From Robertmurraya sp. FSL R5-0851 (GTDB lineage Bacteria > Bacillota > Bacilli > Bacillales > Cytobacillaceae), in NCBI RefSeq assembly GCF_038002965.1, contig NZ_JBBOOE010000001.1:2461001-2525000 (forward strand): 64,000 nucleotides of DNA, read 5' to 3'. Below, piece after piece: positions 7,571 to 16,220 of this stretch (the stretch's first letter is position 1; every line of letters starts with the position of its first letter). The notes under the pieces were generated by a model that was not told the origin of the DNA, did no database searches, and saw only the letters and a program-made list of their open reading frames with translations. A program made the translations under genes and the position numbers.

Positions 7571-7714
7571 TCAGAAAAAGGATTTAAATACCTCCAACTC
7601 TACCTCACACCGTGTACAACGATAAGTAATTTCCATCGCATCTTCATAGGTTTTGTGAAGAGTCTCCTTTTTGCAGTTCTCACCATACTGAATCTGTTCC
7701 GCTTCAACGCCCAA
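7571..7714 (-). CDS. Small CxxC protein (47 aa)
   Basis: A 47-codon frame starts at TTG 7714 with GGAGGAATCATT just before it. The product has a Cys at 14 and a YRCTRC motif at 31-36, as in tiny zinc-ribbon-like proteins, and ends EVFKSFF. It lies 39 bases upstream of the DUF421 remnant on the same strand. Function unknown; metal binding would need a partner or dimer because only three cysteines are present. Confidence 0.55.
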   Translation of the reverse strand: MGVEAEQIQYGENCKKETLHKTYEDAMEITYRCTRCEVELEVFKSFF

Positions 7715-7817
7715 AATGATTCCTCCATTTTTTTATCATGAATACTGTTAGTTTCTCCAAGTAGAAGAGGAATTATTAAGCATGTTAGTAGTCATAATCT
7801 TTCTTCGAAGCTTGATA

Positions 7818-7852
7818 CAAAAAAACCGCAAAGCATGAATCGCTTTGCGGTT
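7818..7852 (-). terminator. Intrinsic terminator of SulP gene
   Basis: AACCGCAAAGC and GCTTTGCGGTT form an 11-bp stem followed on the minus strand by seven Ts. Confidence 0.9.
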
Positions 7853-7857
7853 TCTCT

Positions 7858-9336
7858 TTAATGTCCTACGACTTTCTCTAGTCCACCTGGTTTGTTATGA
7901 ACGGCTACTTTATCGATTAATTTATTGCTTTCTTTATTCAATCCTACTAGATTCACTTTAGCTCCGTTTTGATGGTATTTAATGACGATTTTATCAATTG
8001 CACCAACTGCGGAATCATCCCATAAATGAGCTTCCGTTAAGTCAATATTCACTTCTTTCACATGGTCATTGAAGTTGAAGTGTTCAACAAAGTCTGTGAC
8101 AGATGCAAAGAAGAGCTGACCAGATACTCGGTAGAATTTCTTATTAGAATGATCTGAGGCAAGAGTCGTAACTTTTACCTTAGAAATTTTTGACGCGAAG
8201 AAAATTGCACTTAAAATGATACCTACCAAAACTCCTTTTGATAAGTCATGTGTCATTAATACCGTAGTAACGGTCGCGACCATTACAATCGTATCAGTAA
8301 TCGGAGTTTTGTGAAGAGATTTCACTGAACCCCAATCAAATGTCCCAATAGACACCATGATCATTACACCCACTAGCGCTGCCATCGGAATTTGAACAAG
8401 GAAGTCATTTAACACTAGGATCAAAATCATTAAGAACACGCCTGCCACAAAAGCAGAGAGTCGGCCACGTCCACCCGATTTTACATTGATCACCGATTGA
8501 CCAATCATCGCACATCCAGCCATTCCACCGAACAGGCCTGATATGATATTGGCAATCCCTTGACCACGTGCCTCTTTGTTTTTATCACTTTTCGTATCCG
8601 TCATATCATCAACGATCGTTGCTGTTAGCAAGGATTCCACTAAACCAACAATCGCAATCGAAAGTGAGTACGGGAAAATGATTTGCAACGTCTCAAACGT
8701 TAATGGAATATCCGGCAGTAAAAACATAGGTAAAGCTTGTGTTAATTCACCCATATCTCCAATCGTACGAACACCACTACCTGTAAAGATAGCAATAGCA
8801 GAAATGACAACGATCGCCACCAATGGAGATGGAACAGCCTTTGTAAATCGTGGGAGAATATAAATAATCGCTAATGCCCCCGCTACCATTGCATACATCG
8901 CCCAAGATTCTCCAACAAAGTGTGTTAATTGGCTCGTGAAAATAAGGATTGCTAACGCATTAACAAAACCTACCATTACGGATCGAGGAACAAATTTCAT
9001 CAGTTTCCCTAGTTTCAGTACACCCATGACAATTTGAATAATACCTGTCAAAATCGTCGCTGCCAACAGGTATTGTAGTCCATGTTCAGCCACTAATGTG
9101 GTCATCAGTAAGGCGGTAGCACCAGTTGCCGCAGATATCATCCCTGGTCTTCCCCCAACAAACGCAATCACAACAGCAATACAGAAGGACGCATACAATC
9201 CAATCATCGGATCTACTCCTGCAATAATTGAGAAGGCAATCGCCTCTGGGATCAGAGCCATAGCAACGACTAATCCTGCCAACACATCTCCTTTGATGTT
9301 CCCAAACCATTCATATTTAATTGTGTTTAAATTCAT
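7858..9336 (-). CDS. SulP family anion transporter with STAS domain
   Basis: A 492-residue SulP/SLC26-type permease. The first ~390 residues hold 10-12 hydrophobic helices with the family pattern ([20 protein letters not shown] near residue 20, [19 protein letters not shown]). A C-terminal STAS domain (about 405-492) contains [23 protein letters not shown]. It is shorter than sulfate-type members and resembles bicarbonate/SulP transporters of the BicA kind, so Na+-coupled bicarbonate or sulfate uptake is likely; substrate cannot be told from sequence. AGAGGTG lies 7 bases before the ATG. It has its own terminator and a palindrome in the leader. Confidence 0.88.
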   Translation of the reverse strand: MNLNTIKYEWFGNIKGDVLAGLVVAMALIPEAIAFSIIAGVDPMIGLYASFCIAVVIAFVGGRPGMISAATGATALLMTTLVAEHGLQYLLAATILTGIIQIVMGVLKLGKLMKFVPRSVMVGFVNALAILIFTSQLTHFVGESWAMYAMVAGALAIIYILPRFTKAVPSPLVAIVVISAIAIFTGSGVRTIGDMGELTQALPMFLLPDIPLTFETLQIIFPYSLSIAIVGLVESLLTATIVDDMTDTKSDKNKEARGQGIANIISGLFGGMAGCAMIGQSVINVKSGGRGRLSAFVAGVFLMILILVLNDFLVQIPMAALVGVMIMVSIGTFDWGSVKSLHKTPITDTIVMVATVTTVLMTHDLSKGVLVGIILSAIFFASKISKVKVTTLASDHSNKKFYRVSGQLFFASVTDFVEHFNFNDHVKEVNIDLTEAHLWDDSAVGAIDKIVIKYHQNGAKVNLVGLNKESNKLIDKVAVHNKPGGLEKVVGH

Positions 9337-9364
9337 GAAGCACCTCTTCTTTTTTATTTGTAGT

Positions 9365-9387
9365 GACTTTCAACTCTCATGAAAGTC
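9365..9387. promoter_or_regulatory. Inverted repeat in SulP gene leader
   Basis: GACTTTCA - 7 bases - TGAAAGTC lies 28 bases upstream of the SulP start. It could be an operator or an RNA hairpin. Confidence 0.4.
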
Positions 9388-9522
9388 TGGGCCGTTTTTA
9401 ACAGAAACAAGTATATAAGAATGTGATGAAATTGTGAAATGTTAAGAAAGCGCAATCATCTTTTAATTGCTCGTGAAATCTCTATATTATTTGGATAAAC
9501 ACAACAAACCTTAAATTTTAAT

Positions 9523-9558
9523 AAAAAAGACCCTGATTGGTGTATGGACCAATCAGGG
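9523..9558 (-). terminator. Intrinsic terminator of RsbR paralogue
   Basis: CCCTGATTGGT and ACCAATCAGGG form an 11-bp stem followed on the minus strand by TCTTTTTT. Confidence 0.9.
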
Positions 9559-9579
9559 CTACCTGATTTCGTATGTAAG

Positions 9580-10425
9580 TTACCGGCTTTTTTCTACCGA
9601 AAAACCTAATTGCTTTAACGCATTCTCCAGTGATGATTGTGTAATAACCTCATTAAAATCTAATCCAATATTGACTATCGTTTGCGCCAATTCTGGTCGA
9701 ATACCTGTGATTAACGGTTCAATTCCACTTAGTTTTAAAGCCGTGATAATTTTATAAAGCTGGTCAGCTACCATCGTATCAATGATGGGTACACCAGATA
9801 CATCCATAATTAGTGAATCTAACTGAAGACGTGATCCTTCATTGAGTACGGTTTCCATGATTAATTGCGCTCGGTTTGTATCTATCGTCCCAATAAGCGG
9901 AATCACCGCAATCCCTCTGGTGACCGATACAACAGGAACGGATAATTCCTCTACAGCGGAATAAGCAATTTTCATTAATTCTGTGTTTCTCTTTTCATAC
10001 ACTTCACTCATCACTTGCAGTACTTTATCTATTAAAGGATCAATGATTTTAGACACATCAAGCATCGTAATAGCTGCAAATTGTTTTTCTGCTAACTCAT
10101 CGGTAAATACATCCCATAAAATGGTTCGGTAAAAGCTAACAGCGCGTAAGGCATTGCTTAAAGTCACCTGATATTTTAACGCAAATTTAGCGGCCTTTTT
10201 CCCCCAACGGATCACGTGCTCTTGAATGATCTCATTGTCCTCGAATAATGCTTGACCAAAGAATCTGACCAGTTCCCCTCTATATACATGAAGCTCTTGA
10301 GCTGGTGCTCCCGCTTTACTTAAACTGGAGGAATAATCCGAATCGATTAACTCCGATATTCTGGTAGCTAATATATCTTCATTTTTTACAATCTTTTCTC
10401 CAATATAACGTAATTCCTTTTTCAC
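9580..10425 (-). CDS. RsbR-type stressosome protein
   Basis: A 281-residue RsbR paralogue. The N-terminal ~150 residues form the variable helical, globin-like sensor; residues 160-281 are a STAS domain (VPVVSVTRGIAVIPLIGTIDTNRAQ, MDVSGVPIIDTMVADQL, IRPELAQTIVNIGLDF). Thr183 and Thr217 are 34 residues apart, exactly as Thr171 and Thr205 in B. subtilis RsbRA, so both kinase-target sites of RsbT are kept. In the stressosome these proteins sense stress and release RsbT to activate SigB. No rsbS, rsbT or rsbU lies nearby, so it is an orphan paralogue. A terminator follows, and it is transcribed alone. Confidence 0.88.
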   Translation of the reverse strand: MKKELRYIGEKIVKNEDILATRISELIDSDYSSSLSKAGAPAQELHVYRGELVRFFGQALFEDNEIIQEHVIRWGKKAAKFALKYQVTLSNALRAVSFYRTILWDVFTDELAEKQFAAITMLDVSKIIDPLIDKVLQVMSEVYEKRNTELMKIAYSAVEELSVPVVSVTRGIAVIPLIGTIDTNRAQLIMETVLNEGSRLQLDSLIMDVSGVPIIDTMVADQLYKIITALKLSGIEPLITGIRPELAQTIVNIGLDFNEVITQSSLENALKQLGFSVEKSR

Positions 10426-10508
10426 ATTCGTAGTCTCCTTGTCTGTATGCCACTATAAATAATTCAACATCCAGCAGTTAGAATCCTTCTTTAAGAGTGG
10501 AGCGATAT

Positions 10509-10543
10509 AAAAAAAGAGCCAACCGGCAAAAATATACGGTTGG
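10509..10543 (-). terminator. Intrinsic terminator of MscS gene
   Basis: CCAACCG and CGGTTGG form the stem, followed on the minus strand by CTCTTTTTT. Confidence 0.85.
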
Positions 10544-10559
10544 TCTTTTAACTTCTTTT

Positions 10560-11654
10560 TCAATCAAACGAACCCATGGTTTGAAGCATGTCACTCGATT
10601 CCTGTGACACATAAATCGTTCTACTAGGGAACGCCACTTCGACTCCCTCGTCTTCTAAAATCGCCATAATCGCTATATTGATTTCATGTTTAATTTTCAC
10701 ATGCTCTCCCCAGACGGTAGTGTTCGTGAAAAAGTATAAGAGGATATCAAGGCTACTATCATTATACTGATCGAATGCCACCATAATCGTATCCGGATGA
10801 ACATCCTCATGATTTCGCAGCAGATGCTCCACTCGCTGAACGACTCTTTGAATTTGATCTTTAGTAGATTTATAGTTTAGTCTTAAGTGGAAAGTAATCC
10901 GTCTTTTCCCCATTCGACTCCAGTTGGTGATTGGTTCGTTCGCTAGAGTTGAATTCGGAACCGTTACTAACGCCTGACTAAACGTCCGAACCTTCGTGCT
11001 TCTGAAATTGATATCCTCTACCGTTCCCTCGACACTAGGAGTTAATATCCAATCTCCTATCGAAAAAGGTTTTTCCGTGACAATCACGATTCCGCCAATC
11101 AGGTTGCCTACCGCTTCTTTTGCGGCTAGTGCAAAAGCTAGTCCGCCTAGTCCTAGTCCTGCAACCAAGCCATTTACGTCATAATCAAACTCCTGACCAA
11201 TAATACTGATACTGATGGCAACAAGAATCACACGAATCGTTCTTGAGATAAAAGGAATCAATATCAAATCTATCTTATTATTAATCTTTTGATTCACACT
11301 CATAATAATTCCTGTGGTTGGTGAAGAAAGATTAAATAATCCCCACGTAATGGTCACAATCACCATTGATCGTAAAAATTTTAAAAATAACGCATTGTGC
11401 TGCTCGATAAATGGGAAGTAATCCATGGCGATATACAACCCGATAATGATAAATAACAAGCCGATCGGACGTTCAAAGCTTAAGCATATTTGCGTAAAGA
11501 AATCTGTAGGTGTTTTTCTAGACAATTTTAAAATCAATTGAAATACATACTTCGTGAATAGGTTTCTAAATAGGATAAATAAAAGCAAAACTCCTATAGA
11601 AATCCCTAAATCTTTCAACATATCATAGTCGAGTTGGACCGACAAAAAATCCAT
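10560..11654 (-). CDS. MscS family mechanosensitive channel
   Basis: A 364-residue small-conductance channel. Four or five N-terminal membrane segments lead into the pore helix GLVAGLGLGGLAFALAAKEA, with the Gly/Ala packing of MscS TM3. The beta domain (VGNLIGGIVIVTEKPFSIGDW, VEGTVEDINFRSTKVRTF, LVTVPNSTLANEPI) follows. It opens under membrane tension to release osmolytes. The ATG at 11654 has GAGAAGGT upstream; the frame is open to 11735 but without a ribosome site. It is a single-gene unit with a terminator. Confidence 0.9.
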   Translation of the reverse strand: MDFLSVQLDYDMLKDLGISIGVLLLFILFRNLFTKYVFQLILKLSRKTPTDFFTQICLSFERPIGLLFIIIGLYIAMDYFPFIEQHNALFLKFLRSMVIVTITWGLFNLSSPTTGIIMSVNQKINNKIDLILIPFISRTIRVILVAISISIIGQEFDYDVNGLVAGLGLGGLAFALAAKEAVGNLIGGIVIVTEKPFSIGDWILTPSVEGTVEDINFRSTKVRTFSQALVTVPNSTLANEPITNWSRMGKRRITFHLRLNYKSTKDQIQRVVQRVEHLLRNHEDVHPDTIMVAFDQYNDSSLDILLYFFTNTTVWGEHVKIKHEINIAIMAILEDEGVEVAFPSRTIYVSQESSDMLQTMGSFD

Positions 11655-11911
11655 CTTACTTACCTTCTCTCTTTGTAATTCACCACATACATCCTCATAT
11701 ATTACTCTCATCACCAAGAGATTTGAATACAACAAAAGTCTCGTTTATAAAAAAGGATATAAGAAGGTAGACGAACGAACATCGACAAGCAATCGTTGAA
11801 ATTTGTAGTATATTGACTGAAAATGTTGGTAATAAATGGTTTAATTTACAGACTGATGTTGTTAAAATAGTTTTTGTGTTGAAAAATAATACGTGGAAAG
11901 GTGTGTGGAAA

Positions 11912-12046
11912 TTGATTTATGAAATAGTCCTTTATAAAGGTCTAAAGTGTCATGTAGTATTTGATTATGGAAATGGAAATCTCGAAATCTTATGCTTGGA
12001 TGAAGTTCTCCTCGTACACGAGGGTCAAATAGATCGGTTACACTAA
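11912..12046 (+). CDS. Hypothetical small protein (44 aa)
   Basis: A short frame from TTG 11912, with AAAGGTG 8 bases before. The product (IYEIVLYKGLKCHVVFDYGNGNLEILC...) has alternating hydrophobic residues like a small beta protein. The frame is open further upstream to 11813, but that part has no ribosome site. Not recognised. Confidence 0.45.
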   Translation: MIYEIVLYKGLKCHVVFDYGNGNLEILCLDEVLLVHEGQIDRLH

Positions 12047-12065
12047 AAAAGAAGCAAACATACGT

Positions 12066-12869
12066 CTACTTCTCTCTCCACCAAGGAGTTCTCGGACATT
12101 CATCCTTACCTATGCAAACGGTTTCCCCAATTTTCGGAGTCGCAATGCTCACCTGATGCTGAGATGCCGCTTTCGTAACCCGTTCAACCGGATCAATCCA
12201 GGAATGGAAAGCTAGGGTAAAAGCTCCCCAATGAACAGGAATTAACAAATGACCACGAACATCAAGATGCGCTTGTACCGTTTCTTCCGGTAGCATATGT
12301 ATATGGGACCAACGCTCATCATATTGACCGCATTCCATTAAAGTTACGTCAAAAGGTCCATAGGTTTCACCGATTTCCTTGAAGTGTGGACCATAACCGC
12401 TGTCGCCACTGCAGTATACCTTTGTATCACGACCTGCTATCACCCATGAACATCACAAAGTAGAATTTCGATTAAATAAACCTCTTCCGGAAAAATGTCT
12501 TGCAGGCATACAAGCTAGGGTGAGATTCTCAAGCTGAACTTCATCGCCCCACGCATGCTCAGTAATTTTTTCTGAAGGAACACCCCAATTCATTAAACAT
12601 CGTCGTACCCCTAACGGTACAATAAATCTTTGTGTCTTATCTTTTAATCTACGAATAGATGAATAATCCAGATGATCATAGTGGTCATGTGAAATTACAA
12701 TCGCATCGATACTGGGGAACGCTTCAGGTTCAATAAGCAAGTTTGTGCGGAACCGTTTCGTACCAGCCCATGAAACTGGTGACGGAGGTCCAAAAGTTAT
12801 GAATCTATTTGCCAAGAACAGACTAGCGACTACTATCAAAAAGATGACCACTGTTTTTACATACTTCAA
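12066..12869 (-). pseudogene. MBL-fold metallohydrolase interrupted by one in-frame TGA
   Basis: Two consecutive frames are really one: codons before 12455 and after 12453 are in the same frame, separated by a single TGA at 12453-12455. Homologues normally have Trp there (NSTLW.SWV), so the likely change is TGG to TGA. The product would be about 267 residues: an N-terminal signal anchor (MKYVKTVVIFLIVVASLFLA), the metal motif HDHYDHLD near residue 61, PARHFSGRG, a GDSGYGPHF segment and PVHWGAF. The layout is that of UlaG/NAPE-PLD-like hydrolases. Either half alone lacks metal ligands, so the gene is probably inactive unless the stop is read through. Confidence 0.85.
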
Positions 12870-12998
12870 TAAAAATCTCCTCCCTAAAAATATTCATTTC
12901 TACTACTGACGTAAAAGGTGGCTGAAGGGTTACTTTTCTTGCTTCATGGTCCTACATCATTTAAAGTGGAATTAATTAATTCAGTTGGAGGATATGTT

Positions 12999-13991
12999 TT
13001 GAAACTCAGTGTTCTTGATCAATCAGTTATCAGTAAAGGAGCAACGGCCCCAACTGCACTACGAAATACCTTGAAACTCGCGCAATTAACCGAGGAATTA
13101 GGGTATACTCGGTTTTGGGTTGCCGAACATCATAATTCAAACGGAATCGCAGGCTCTTCTCCGGAAGTGCTCATTTCTCATATTGCCTCGCGCACAAAAC
13201 AAATAATTGTCGGGTCTGGCGGTGTTTTGCTCCCACAATACAGCCCATATAAAATTGCCGAAAACTTTAAAGTATTAGAAGCCTTATTTCCCAACCGGAT
13301 CGACCTAGGAATCGGCCGGTCTCCAGGTGGTGCTGCAACCACACGAATCGCATTAACAGATGGACTAAGGAAAAGTTTGAATGAATTCCCACGTCAACTC
13401 AGGGATTTGCAAGCCTTTCTGCGTAATGACGTACCTGCCAACCATCCTTATGAGTCTGTGAATGCCTACCCCGTTTCTTCAAGAGTACCTGACATTTGGA
13501 TGCTCGGAATTACACACCGAGGTGCAAGGTTGGCTGCAGAATATGGGACAGCCTTTACGTATGGACATTTCATTACTCCGGTTAACGGACAATCGGCGTT
13601 AAACTTTTATTATGAAAACTTCCAGCCCTCCCCTCTGCTCGAAAAACCAAAAGCAAATGTATGCGTATTCGTGGTTTGTGCATCCACTCAGGAAAAAGCA
13701 GAAGAATTGGCTTTAAGCCAGGACATGTGGCTTTTAGCTATCGAAAAAGGACTGGATACTCAGATTATGTCTATTGAGGAGGCAAAACGAATTCCTCTAA
13801 CAAGTGCAGACATAGTTAAAATCCAAGAAAATCGCAAACGCATGATCATTGGTACACCCCAGAAAGTGAAAGAGGACATACTTAGGTTAAGCGAACGGTA
13901 TCGTACAGATGAATTTATGATTATTAATAATGTTTATATCTTTCAGGATAAAATGGAGACGTATACGTTGTTAGCGGAGGCTTTCCTTTGA
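12999..13991 (+). CDS. LLM-class flavin-dependent oxidoreductase
   Basis: A 330-residue luciferase-like monooxygenase. It starts KLSVLDQSVISKGA and contains RFWVAEHHN near residue 42, GSGGVLLPQYSPYKIAENF, and DLGIGRSPGG. This fits the group of single-component bacterial-luciferase-like proteins such as B. subtilis YceB, which use reduced FMN. TTG at 12999 is taken as the start because GGAGG lies 7 bases upstream; the upstream ATG at 12918 has none. It is divergent from the broken MBL gene. Physiological substrate unknown. Confidence 0.85.
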   Translation: MKLSVLDQSVISKGATAPTALRNTLKLAQLTEELGYTRFWVAEHHNSNGIAGSSPEVLISHIASRTKQIIVGSGGVLLPQYSPYKIAENFKVLEALFPNRIDLGIGRSPGGAATTRIALTDGLRKSLNEFPRQLRDLQAFLRNDVPANHPYESVNAYPVSSRVPDIWMLGITHRGARLAAEYGTAFTYGHFITPVNGQSALNFYYENFQPSPLLEKPKANVCVFVVCASTQEKAEELALSQDMWLLAIEKGLDTQIMSIEEAKRIPLTSADIVKIQENRKRMIIGTPQKVKEDILRLSERYRTDEFMIINNVYIFQDKMETYTLLAEAFL

Positions 13992-14020
13992 TTGTAGTTT
14001 GGATTCGTGGGACTAGGCTG

Positions 14021-14160
14021 ATGTTTAGCTCCCTCATTCCACTAATTCCTGGAAACCACGGGCACTAAATCCAAACTTGGTTCCCCCATTCCACTAATTC
14101 CTGGAAATCTCAGGTCCTAAACGCCAACTTATTCCCATCAACCCACGAAACCCCGGGTAA
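14021..14160. repeat. 52-bp intergenic repeat (about 2.5 copies)
   Basis: CATTCCACTAATTCCTGGAAA starts at 14035 and again at 14087, exactly 52 bases apart, with a third, diverged copy after 14139. The sequence is unrelated to the other repeat families of the window. The rest of the spacer up to 14379 holds nothing recognised except AT-rich DNA. Confidence 0.75.
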
Positions 14161-14379
14161 TAACAATACCCATTTTACTCTAACCATAATTTCCCTACAT
14201 TTTTTTTGCTTTTTTATGTCTACATTTCTTCAATAACGGGTAATGATATATGTCGCGCATGAATAATTAGCCCCTGCGGATTTTGTCGAAAAATATCTTT
14301 TTGTGTATGCAGTTACCTTTGGACTAATGAACTTATCCTATATATACTAATTTAGTAGAATGTTAGAAAGGATTTCCGT

Positions 14380-14694
14380 ATGAATTCGCTACAAAGACTA
14401 GATGATGAACAATTATCAACGATTATAATTCGAGCCATTAAGTTTAACTTAGAAAAAGAGTTTATCCAATTTTTAAAAAATGAGGCGATAAGAAGGTTGA
14501 TGTATTCACAGCATGATCTTATATCAAAGCAAAGTCTTCAAGATGCGCTTGATGTGATTTATTTCAAAAAAGAATTAGAGCTTTTACATGATGACCATTC
14601 GAAATGTACAGATCAAGCGATAAGAGAGCAAATATGGATCGACATTGAACTTTTACAGTCTGTCATTGATTTAGCAACCGAACAGATCAAATAA
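14380..14694 (+). CDS. Extended Sda-like sporulation checkpoint protein
   Basis: Residues 1-42 match the Sda family: LDDEQLSTIIIRAIKFNLEK then EFIQFLKNEAIRR, the helical hairpin that in B. subtilis blocks the sporulation kinases KinA and KinB when replication is disturbed. Classical Sda is about 46-52 residues; this one continues for another ~60 residues with a second helical region (KKELELLHDDHSKC, IWIDIELLQSVIDLATEQIK) that I do not recognise. AAAGGA lies 8 bases before the ATG. A c-di-GMP riboswitch begins only 6 bases after its stop codon. Checkpoint function is inferred from the N-terminus. Confidence 0.68.
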   Translation: MNSLQRLDDEQLSTIIIRAIKFNLEKEFIQFLKNEAIRRLMYSQHDLISKQSLQDALDVIYFKKELELLHDDHSKCTDQAIREQIWIDIELLQSVIDLATEQIK

Positions 14695-14699
14695 CCCCC

Positions 14700-14784
14700 A
14701 TCCTGCAAAGGCAAACCTTATGAAAATAAGAGACGCAAAGCCACGGGCCTAACGCAATCGCTATGGTAGCCGAGCCGCCAGGAA
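14700..14784 (+). promoter_or_regulatory. Cyclic-di-GMP-I (GEMM-I) riboswitch, orphan
   Basis: The signature elements are present in order: GCAAAGGCAAACC, GACGCAAAGCC, ACGGGCCTAA and GGTAGCCGAGCCGCC, the last being the tetraloop-receptor side of the P3 arm. TCCTG (14701-14705) can pair with CAGGA (14779-14783) as P1. It lies directly downstream of the Sda-like gene, and no gene follows on this strand: the next gene is convergent. The class call is by remembered consensus. Confidence 0.82.
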
Positions 14785-14798
14785 ACTTCCTCTTTTTT
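14780..14798 (+). terminator. Short terminator overlapping riboswitch P1
   Basis: AGGA AACT TCCT is followed by CTTTTTT. Its left arm is the same CAGGA that closes P1, so aptamer closure and this hairpin exclude one another; ligand would favour readthrough. Confidence 0.5.
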
Positions 14799-14884
14799 GA
14801 TTACCACTACACTTACTATACCCACTACCAAGCATTGGACAGGTTTTTTTCATATTACAAAATGCACATACTCCCATTTTTTTA

Positions 14885-14935
14885 AAAACAAAAAATCCCT
14901 AACAAGTAGTAAAGTTCCTACTATGATAGGGATTT
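14885..14935 (-). terminator. Intrinsic terminator of aminotransferase gene
   Basis: AAATCCCTA and TAGGGATTT enclose a 25-base loop with internal pairing (AGTAGTAAAG/CCTACT). Ts follow on the minus strand. Confidence 0.7.
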
Positions 14936-14939
14936 GGTA

Positions 14940-16124
14940 TCAATTGGTTTGAGGTTGATAGGTATGTAAAAACTTCTGAATTCTCGTTGCGGCTTCTGCT
15001 AATCTTTCAGAAGGCTGTACTAATGCGATTCGCACGTATCCTTCTCCCCCTGCTCCAAAAGCATCTCCTGGTACAACCGCCACACCCGCGTGTTCAAGTA
15101 ATTCAAAAGCAAACTGGCGAGAGGTCCAACCTTGGGGAATTTTCGTCCATATGAACATCGTTGCCGGAGTAGTTTTCACTTCCCATCCGCCCTGGTTCAG
15201 TCCATGAATTAAAGTATTTCTTCGGTCTTCATATATGTATTTTTGTTCAGCAAGCATTGCAAAGTCAGAAGTTAATACGGCTACAGCTGCTTTTTGGATT
15301 GGTAAAAACACTCCATAATCCATATGTGATTTTAGTGAGGCTAGAATTTGTAATGCCTGAGCATTTCCGACCACATATCCAATTCGGCAGCCAGCCATAT
15401 TAAAGGTCTTCGATAAAGAATTGAATTCAATGCCCACTTCTTTCGCCCCTTCAATAGACATAAAGCTCAATTGAGGATGATCATCAAAAATAAGTTCCGA
15501 ATAAGCGAAATCGTGTACCACCAGAATGTCATACTTCTTCGCAAAAGCTACTAACTTTTCAAAAAAGCTCCTGTCCGCAATGGCAGTCACTGGATTTCCT
15601 GGGTAGCTCAAGATCAACATTTTTGTTTGTGCTAACACCTCTTCCGGTATGTCCTCTAAAATAGGAAGAAAATCATTTTCTTCTAATAAGGGCATTGGAT
15701 ACACGGCTCCGCCCGCAATCGTGACACTCGCCTCGTAAATGGGATAACCTGGATCAGGTACAAGCACATATTCACCCGGATTCACCATCGCCGTTGCCAA
15801 GTGTGAAAGTCCATCCTGTGAACCCATGAGCTGAAGAACTTCATCCCTCGAGTTAAGCTCCACTCCATAACGATTTTTATAAAAATAACTAACCGCTTCA
15901 CTAAACTCAGCCGTTCCTTTTAGCGTATATCCATAATTTGCTGGATCTTTACTATATGTAGCAATTGTATCCATCACCAAAGACGATGGAGGTAAATCAG
16001 GACTACCAACACTTAAATCGATCACATCTTTCCCACTATTCAATAGTTCATGTTTTCGATTGGCTAAGTCTATAAAAATGGAGGTTGTTAGTTTGTCGAT
16101 CTTAGCTGATGCCTTTAATTTCAT
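14940..16124 (-). CDS. Class I/II aminotransferase (LL-DAP aminotransferase-like)
   Basis: A 394-residue PLP-dependent aminotransferase. It shows IDLSVGSPDLPPS near residue 35, LMGSQDGLSHLATAMVNPGE, PDPGYPIYEA, the PLP-contact SYPGNPVTA, VVHDFAYSEL and the Schiff-base lysine in SLSKTFNMAGCRIGY. This arrangement is closest to the LL-diaminopimelate/alanine-type subgroup used by Bacillus. The ATG at 16124 is preceded by AAGGAGA; the frame is open 24 bases further to a TTG that lacks one. Substrate is uncertain. It is monocistronic. Confidence 0.85.
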   Translation of the reverse strand: MKLKASAKIDKLTTSIFIDLANRKHELLNSGKDVIDLSVGSPDLPPSSLVMDTIATYSKDPANYGYTLKGTAEFSEAVSYFYKNRYGVELNSRDEVLQLMGSQDGLSHLATAMVNPGEYVLVPDPGYPIYEASVTIAGGAVYPMPLLEENDFLPILEDIPEEVLAQTKMLILSYPGNPVTAIADRSFFEKLVAFAKKYDILVVHDFAYSELIFDDHPQLSFMSIEGAKEVGIEFNSLSKTFNMAGCRIGYVVGNAQALQILASLKSHMDYGVFLPIQKAAVAVLTSDFAMLAEQKYIYEDRRNTLIHGLNQGGWEVKTTPATMFIWTKIPQGWTSRQFAFELLEHAGVAVVPGDAFGAGGEGYVRIALVQPSERLAEAATRIQKFLHTYQPQTN

Positions 16125-16191
16125 TTGGGTTGTCTCCTTATTGTTCAAAACTATACGACCATTTTAAAATGGTTTGTTTTTTAGTATAGCA

Positions 16192-16220
16192 AAAAAAGAA
16201 AACCTAATCATGTAGGTTTT
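16192..16220 (-). terminator. Intrinsic terminator
   Basis: AAAACCTA and TAGGTTTT form a stem followed by CTTTTTTT on the minus strand. It begins at the stop codon of the 16220-17086 gene. Confidence 0.8.

Noticed and set aside
9086..9310. Cys-rich 74-residue frame inside the SulP gene
   Set aside because: Alternative frame of a clear transporter gene on the same strand; no initiation signals.
12453..12455. TGA as selenocysteine codon
   Set aside because: Homologues carry Trp, not Cys or Sec, at this place, and no SECIS-like hairpin was apparent right after the codon.
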